A DNA stretch of 38,603 nt from CAZWSX01 sp964636985 (GTDB lineage Bacteria > Planctomycetota > Planctomycetia > Pirellulales > Pirellulaceae), in assembly GCA_964636985.1 (NCBI GenBank), contig CAZWSX010000046.1:1-38603 (forward strand), given 5' to 3'. Numbering within the stretch: position 1 is the stretch's first letter; every line of letters starts with the position of its first letter. Below are positions 34,634 through 38,603 of the stretch, piece by piece. The translations under genes and the position numbers were made by a program. The notes beneath the pieces were generated by a model. The model was not told the DNA's origin, ran no database searches, and saw only the letters and a list, made by a program, of their open reading frames with translations.

Positions 34634-34864
34634 CTATCGTCCCATCGAGCCAACCACCGAACGCTGCGTTTGGAACGTGGCGAATTGGAGTTCCAGGGCG
34701 GCCAGTTCGGCCTCCATCCAGAGTTCGAACGTTTCCAGCGAGTCGAAATCGCCAAATACCTTGGTGGTAAGAGGCGCGACGACAGACGTCGCACAAGATG
34801 CCATTCCACCTAGTTGGGTGGGTTCGGTCGTCACTTCCTTTTGAGCTACGGAGGGTTGGTTCAT
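34634..34864 (-). CDS. Small planctomycete-type protein (76 aa)
   Basis: MNQPSVAQKEVTTEPTQLGG opens a short protein whose second half is an amphipathic helix, FGDFDSLETFELWMEAELAALE, ending LQFATFQTQRSVVGSMGR. From memory, small planctomycete proteins with a W(I/M)xxELAxLExxF..FxT-type helix and a basic end recur across the phylum without known function; this one fits that pattern. An RBS-like aaaggg precedes the ATG at ~8 nt on the minus strand. Codon choice is similar to neighbouring genes. A longer frame starting at 34900 exists but has no RBS. It is divergent from the coiled-coil gene. Confidence 0.65.
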   Translation of the reverse strand: MNQPSVAQKEVTTEPTQLGGMASCATSVVAPLTTKVFGDFDSLETFELWMEAELAALELQFATFQTQRSVVGSMGR

Positions 34865-35412
34865 GGCGATCACCCTTTCCCGGTTAGGACGAACTGACAT
34901 CTCGACTCGATCCTTGTGGTCTCTTCGGCACTTTACTCACGTTAGGGAATCGTCCGCAAGATTCATACCAACAATTGTCGAGAAGAATCTGGCTCGCCCT
35001 AAACTACAACAGCTACAAAACTTACGGTTTATCACGTCCGACGAAGCGATTCCCCTAATCTGGGTTACGTGGCAAAATCTCAACATCGTTGCCAAGAATG
35101 ACAGCAACTTTTGCCACCTGGTTCACGGCCGTTTAGCGACCAAGCCGATCGCTTGGCGATTCTGACCAAAAGTGTTGCGGAAAGATGCAAGGGATTTCTT
35201 GAAAAGACTCTCAAGGAATGGATTTCTCCGGCGAATCTCTCTTATCGCAACGACGCCACGAACAAACCACGTCGCCGTTTGATTGGATTTACACCCCGCC
35301 AATCGCCGGCAGCCCGACGCAACAGTTCAGGTGTTCGCAACCGAGGCCGTAATTCCGGCAGCATGTAGTCTGCCTCGGCCGCGTCGCCGTCACATAAAAG
35401 GAGGTTGGGGCC
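34865..35412. other. 548-bp divergent intergenic region
   Basis: It separates the small minus-strand gene from the coiled-coil gene. It is AT-richer than the genes, and no supportable ORF was seen (a 100-codon plus-strand frame has unusual codons and overlaps the start of the minus gene). A 7-bp inverted repeat ccgaggc/gcctcgg (35341-35347 and 35372-35378) sits 18 nt before the strong RBS aaaaggagg (35396-35404) of the coiled-coil gene. Promoters must lie here but are not obvious. Confidence 0.5.
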
Positions 35413-36207
35413 ATGTTGAAAAAGACATTGATTTCGGGAGCCGTGCTGGCGTTGCTGGTCGGCTTGTTGTTCGGTCGTGATTCGGTCAGCTACGTCGCTG
35501 CCAGCTTGGGCTTGGTCCGCGATAGCGTCCGCGAAGCCATTCCGGTCGAGTTCGAAATCAACCGCGCCAAGCGGATGATCAAGGATCTCGAACCCGAGAT
35601 TGCCCGGAACATGCACGTGATCGCCCGGGAAGAAGTGGAACTTGCCAATATCCGCAAGCAGGTTTCGGATATGGACGGTGCTCTCGCCAAGAGCAAGAGC
35701 GAGATCATGCGATTGAAGACGGACCTGCAACGCGGCGACACCAATTTTGTGTACGCCGGTAAGCAATACACCAGCAAGCAAGTGGAAACCGATCTGGCTC
35801 AACGCTTCGATCGCCACAAGACCAAGGAGCAAACGGTCGAACGTCTGCGTCAGATCATGTCGGCCCGCGAAAAAGGCCTGGTAGCCGCCAACGACAAGCT
35901 GAAGGAAATGCAATCGGCCCGCCAACAACTCGATGTCGAAGTGGCCAACTTGGAAACTCGGCTGGAGTTCGTGAAGGTCGCTCAAACGTCTTCGCAAGTC
36001 AACTTCGATAACAGCCGCCTGTCGCGAACGAAGGAACTGCTGTCGGAAATCAAGACCCGCATCGACGTGGCCGAAAAGCTGGTCAATGCCGAAACCGCTT
36101 ACCCTGGCGAAATCGCCTTGGACTCGGCTGAGACTCGCAACATCACCGAAGAAGTGACCCGTCACTTCGACGGCGACGAAGCTGCCAACATCGTTAAACT
36201 CGACTAG
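35413..36207 (+). CDS. Membrane-anchored or exported coiled-coil protein
   Basis: A 264-aa protein. The N-terminal hydrophobic segment (LISGAVLALLVGLLFG, ~6-21) is a signal anchor. Most of the rest is predicted coiled coil by heptad pattern (e.g. IKDLEPEIARNMHVIAREEV, LVAANDKLKEMQSARQQLDV). A central non-coil turn around NFVYAGKQYTSKQVETDLAQ likely makes an antiparallel hairpin. The RBS aaaaggagg at 8 nt is one of the strongest in the window, and the gene ends in a near-ideal intrinsic terminator, so high expression from a single-gene transcript is likely. No named family is recognised; a structural role in the envelope is an inference. Confidence 0.85.
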   Translation: MLKKTLISGAVLALLVGLLFGRDSVSYVAASLGLVRDSVREAIPVEFEINRAKRMIKDLEPEIARNMHVIAREEVELANIRKQVSDMDGALAKSKSEIMRLKTDLQRGDTNFVYAGKQYTSKQVETDLAQRFDRHKTKEQTVERLRQIMSAREKGLVAANDKLKEMQSARQQLDVEVANLETRLEFVKVAQTSSQVNFDNSRLSRTKELLSEIKTRIDVAEKLVNAETAYPGEIALDSAETRNITEEVTRHFDGDEAANIVKLD

Positions 36208-36261
36208 TTGCCGTCAAAAAATCACCGTAGCGTCGGGGCGGGCGCTCGGTGATCAGAGAAG

Positions 36262-36292
36262 AGGCTCTCGGATGACCCCGAGAGCCTTTTTT
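36262..36292 (+). terminator. Intrinsic terminator of the coiled-coil protein gene
   Basis: A perfect 10-bp stem aggctctcgg/ccgagagcct with a 6-nt loop (atgacc) is followed by six T. Textbook rho-independent terminator, 55 bp after the stop codon. Confidence 0.95.
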
Positions 36293-36341
36293 ATTGCCCA
36301 GGTTTAGTTTATTGGCCAGACTAGTTTGTCCGACAGGTAGA

Positions 36342-37790
36342 ATGTCCATAGGTCGCGTCCATCTCCGCATCGACGCGGCTCATTTGCATCCCGATAAGCG
36401 ACACCCGATGTTCCAAGCCTGGCGAATGCGATTACAGGAAGCGACCAAAGCGGTCGACTGTGATCGTATCGAAGAAGCACTGCGGCTGGTCGAAGACCAT
36501 CAACTGGTGCAGTACGGGCCAGGCAAAGAACTCGCATCCAAGATCGCCGCCAAGTTGCTGGGCCGGGCTTCGGCCAGAATCACCCAGGGTGATCGCGGGG
36601 GAGCGGGGATCGATCTGGAAGAAGCCCGCCGCTTGCAAGGCGAAACCGAAGCGTGGCTGGTCACGCGCGGCGCCTTGGTCGACCAAACGATTGCCGAGGC
36701 CCGCATTCGTCTCGCCGCTGGCGATCCCCAAGCATCGGCTCGCTTGGTGGACGACGCGGCTCGGATCCATCCTGCTTCCACGCTGGTGCAGCGCTGGCGC
36801 CAAGTGTTAGGCAAAGTCGAGTCGGCCCGCCGCAGCGAGGAGTTCGGCCGCTTTGGCGAAGCCGAATCACAGCTCCATGCGGCCGTTGCGCTGGAACCGC
36901 AGTGGGAGTGGCTGCGCGACTATCGCACTCGGCTGCGCGAGCGCGGGATGACGCTCGATCTCTTGCTCGAGAAGTTGGAACGGCAGCAAAACGATTTGGC
37001 CTGGACCGAGGCGCTGCACACGGCTCAGCAGGTCGCGGCGATTTCGCCCGAACACCCAGCTGTTCGCGAAACGCGCCAGCGGGCCTCCGCTGCCGATTCG
37101 CCGGTGAACGTGCCGCCCACCCACTATTGGCCCCATGCTAAGCGATCGCCATCGGTTGGCTCGCCGATGACCAGTAACGGCCGCCTGCGACTGTGGATCG
37201 ACGGCGTAGGAGGATATTTAATCTGCCCGCAAAACAGAGTCACCATTGGTCGGGGAGGTCCTCATTCACAAGCCGATATCGCGTTGGCGGCAGAGCTTTC
37301 TCGCCTGCATGCTGCAATCGAGCGCCGCAAGGATGCTTATTTCCTGATCGCGGAGCATGAGACACTGCTGAATGAGAAGCCTGTCGCCGACGAGGCTTTG
37401 CTGAACGACGGCGACGAAATCACGCTCGGCCGATCGGTTCGTTGCGAGTTCGAGCGACCGCATCCGTGGAGTATGTCGGCGCGGGTCAATTGGCTTACGC
37501 GGCATCGCCCTCAAATGGCGCCCGACGGAGTTCTGCTGCTGGCCGACTCGATTGTTTTGGGACGCTCGTCGCAGTCGCATGTGATTGTTCCCCATTTGCC
37601 CGACGAAATGATTCTCTTCGTGCAGGGGGATCAATTGATGCTTCGCAGCAAGACGAGCTTCAATGTCGACGGTCGCCGCTGTGAAGGGCGCGTGGCTGTT
37701 CCCTTTGGTTCGCAAATCACCAGCGACGCCATCTCGATGATGATCGAGCCCGACGAAACTCCTGGGTTCCGGCTGCAAACGTCGGGCTAG
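36342..37790 (+). CDS. FHA-domain protein with helical N-terminal region
   Basis: A 482-aa cytoplasmic protein. Residues ~20-260 are helical, TPR-like, with repeats such as RIEEALRLVEDHQL, ASARLVDDAARIHPAS and EAESQLHAAVALEPQWEW. An FHA domain follows (~285-370): LICPQNRVTIGRGG, then LAAELSRLHAAIERR, which carries the conserved GR and SRxH phosphothreonine-binding residues. A second FHA-like fold at ~385-475 (LLLADSIVLGRSSQSHVIVP) keeps GR but lacks the SxxH motif, so it is probably a degenerate copy. FHA domains read phosphothreonine, which links the protein to Ser/Thr kinases. Start: ATG 36342 with a weak RBS; 36408 is an alternative. A TTG at 36294 is rejected because it abuts the preceding terminator. 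Confidence 0.85.
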   Translation: MSIGRVHLRIDAAHLHPDKRHPMFQAWRMRLQEATKAVDCDRIEEALRLVEDHQLVQYGPGKELASKIAAKLLGRASARITQGDRGGAGIDLEEARRLQGETEAWLVTRGALVDQTIAEARIRLAAGDPQASARLVDDAARIHPASTLVQRWRQVLGKVESARRSEEFGRFGEAESQLHAAVALEPQWEWLRDYRTRLRERGMTLDLLLEKLERQQNDLAWTEALHTAQQVAAISPEHPAVRETRQRASAADSPVNVPPTHYWPHAKRSPSVGSPMTSNGRLRLWIDGVGGYLICPQNRVTIGRGGPHSQADIALAAELSRLHAAIERRKDAYFLIAEHETLLNEKPVADEALLNDGDEITLGRSVRCEFERPHPWSMSARVNWLTRHRPQMAPDGVLLLADSIVLGRSSQSHVIVPHLPDEMILFVQGDQLMLRSKTSFNVDGRRCEGRVAVPFGSQITSDAISMMIEPDETPGFRLQTSG

Positions 37791-37934
37791 CCAGCGGCGC
37801 TTTGGTGCCATGGCCCCCTCTTTCTCTCCAACGGCCGTTAATACGTTCTTCAACTTTCGAGGGAGAATAACGGCCAAGCAAGGTTGGTAAACGTTCTCTT
37901 CGGGACGTCCGACGTCGTATTCGAGGTGGACTTG

Positions 37935-38453
37935 ATGATGCGTGGAGTAGCGATGATCCGTTTTGTCGGACGCCATTCATGCGCGGTGGTCTTTGCATTG
38001 GCGGCCCTTCTTTCCGCCGCCGTTCTTTTGGCGGATGAATCGGCCCCAGCCCAGCCAACTCCCAAAGAGGGACGCGAGTCCAAAACGGCAGCCGAGGAGT
38101 CGAGCGAAGAGCCTCAGGGCCAAAAGTCCAAAGACGAGAAATCGAATGGGGAGGAGATCCGCAGTTTTCAACCTGTCGAAACCGATCCCGACCCGATTCC
38201 TGGACTGCGGTTGCCGGTTGATATGAGGACTGGGGAGAGCCCGTTCCTGTCCAGCAGTGTGCAACGACAAATTGCTCTTTGGATCTTGTTGGGGTTTGCC
38301 GTGGTGCTGCTGCTCAATCTGATCCTCTGGCGCAAAGCTCCAGAAACGGAAGTGGTCGAAACCTCGCCTCCAGTTGATGCTCCTTCCTACGAGGAGGTTT
38401 TAGCCGCGGCGGCCGAACGCGAGCGGATCAAGCAGATGACTCAGCGGCATTGA
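37935..38453 (+). CDS. Exported protein with C-terminal membrane helix, unknown function
   Basis: A 172-aa protein. N-terminal signal-like segment (CAVVFALAALLSAAVLLADE), then a charged low-complexity region rich in Glu, Ser and Lys (~35-85). The motif DPDPIPGLRLPVDMRTGE comes next, then one membrane helix near ~110-130 (IALWILLGFAVVLLLNLILW) and a short cytosolic or periplasmic tail with a helical end (SYEEVLAAAAERERIKQM). Start: ATG 37935 has gaggtgg (37923-37929) just upstream; ATG 37953, which puts the signal peptide closer to the N-terminus, is also possible. The gene is 144 bp downstream of the FHA gene on the same strand. No family is recognised. Confidence 0.75.
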   Translation: MMRGVAMIRFVGRHSCAVVFALAALLSAAVLLADESAPAQPTPKEGRESKTAAEESSEEPQGQKSKDEKSNGEEIRSFQPVETDPDPIPGLRLPVDMRTGESPFLSSSVQRQIALWILLGFAVVLLLNLILWRKAPETEVVETSPPVDAPSYEEVLAAAAERERIKQMTQRH

Positions 38454-38603
38454 CGGGCGTTGAATCTCCGGCGTGAGAATAAAGTCTCCGCAGGAGTTCC
38501 GGGCATCGCCTTCAGTCCAGGCGGCGAGCCAGTTTGGGATGAATAGAACGGCTGTTGGGCTACAAAATATGAGGAGATAGCGCGCTTTCTCAACGCCGGA
38601 AAT
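38454..38603. other. End of window, no gene supported
   Basis: 150 bp without a convincing gene. In one plus-strand frame a short stretch around 38490-38540 reads GVPGIAFSPGG, which resembles a WD40 blade, then stops; see findings. Confidence 0.4.

Noticed and set aside
34863..35165. A 100-codon plus-strand frame in the divergent gap
   Set aside because: Its ATG overlaps the start of the small minus-strand gene, it uses rare-looking codons (tta, cta, ata, agg) unlike neighbours, and it has no RBS or domain.
35242..36165. A 307-codon minus-strand frame opposite the coiled-coil gene
   Set aside because: The plus-strand gene has a strong RBS and terminator; the minus frame has neither and looks like reverse coding of heptads.

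Overview
The window reads as a chromosomal segment of a planctomycete, probably of the Pirellula/Blastopirellula type (order Pirellulales). This is an inference from gene content; no rRNA is present to confirm it. The pointers are: a PQQ/WD-type beta-propeller protein opening with WTRFRGPNGSG after its signal peptide; a Tat-exported intradiol dioxygenase-like protein; a Gly-rich LTxxQ (Spy/CpxP-like) protein; a secreted HEAT/Hint protein; a stand-alone cytoplasmic Ser/Thr kinase; an FHA protein; a long SecA (1239 aa) with a SEC-C tail; and LPS genes (Kdo transferase, GT9 glycosyltransferase). Base composition is moderately GC-rich and even, with no island of foreign composition.

Layout. 1-4143 (+): end of a large probable surface protein, an exported alpha/beta hydrolase with two beta-sandwich modules, and an AI-2E-type permease. 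4231-6144 (-): exported protein ending in a Hint domain. 6624-7223 (+): HNH endonuclease behind a strongly folded leader. 7316-17640 is a long minus-strand block, read from right to left: tRNA-Gly(GCC), tig (trigger factor), secA, kdtA/waaA, an APH-type kinase with a vestigial kdtA 3' end behind it, and an acyltransferase-3 protein. Clear intrinsic terminators follow the tRNA and tig, and secA has a roughly 350-nt hairpin-rich leader. Between secA and kdtA lies a repeat island containing a head-to-head doublet of REP-like palindromes. 17973-22433 (+): LTxxQ protein, PQQ-type propeller, dioxygenase, and a membrane protein with an NlpC/P60-CHAP-like Cys/His domain. 22486-23724 (-): pepT. 23873-28154 (+): membrane-anchored M28/glutaminyl-cyclase-like enzyme, small membrane protein, GT9 glycosyltransferase, BaiN/HI0933-type flavoprotein. 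28191-29189 (-): Ser/Thr kinase. 29434-33753 (+): small lipoprotein followed by a complete CUT2-type sugar ABC transporter (binding lipoprotein, permease, double ATPase). 33775-34864 (-): a lipoprotein and a 76-aa planctomycete-type small protein. 35413-38453 (+): coiled-coil protein with a strong terminator, FHA protein, and a secreted/membrane protein.

Functional themes are envelope biogenesis and protein export (tig, secA, kdtA, GT9, acyltransferase), peptide and protein turnover (pepT, M28, Cys-peptidase-like), sugar uptake, and phospho-signalling (kinase, FHA). I found no CRISPR array, integrase, transposase or prophage. No complete undescribed multi-gene system is evident. The most novel signals are non-coding: a three-way-junction-like element before the HNH gene, a hairpin-rich secA leader, an attenuator-like arrangement before the PQQ gene, a nested stem-loop before the hydrolase, and the REP doublet. 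Two protein or gene oddities join them: the Hint domain lacking its terminal Asn and the kdtA tail remnant.
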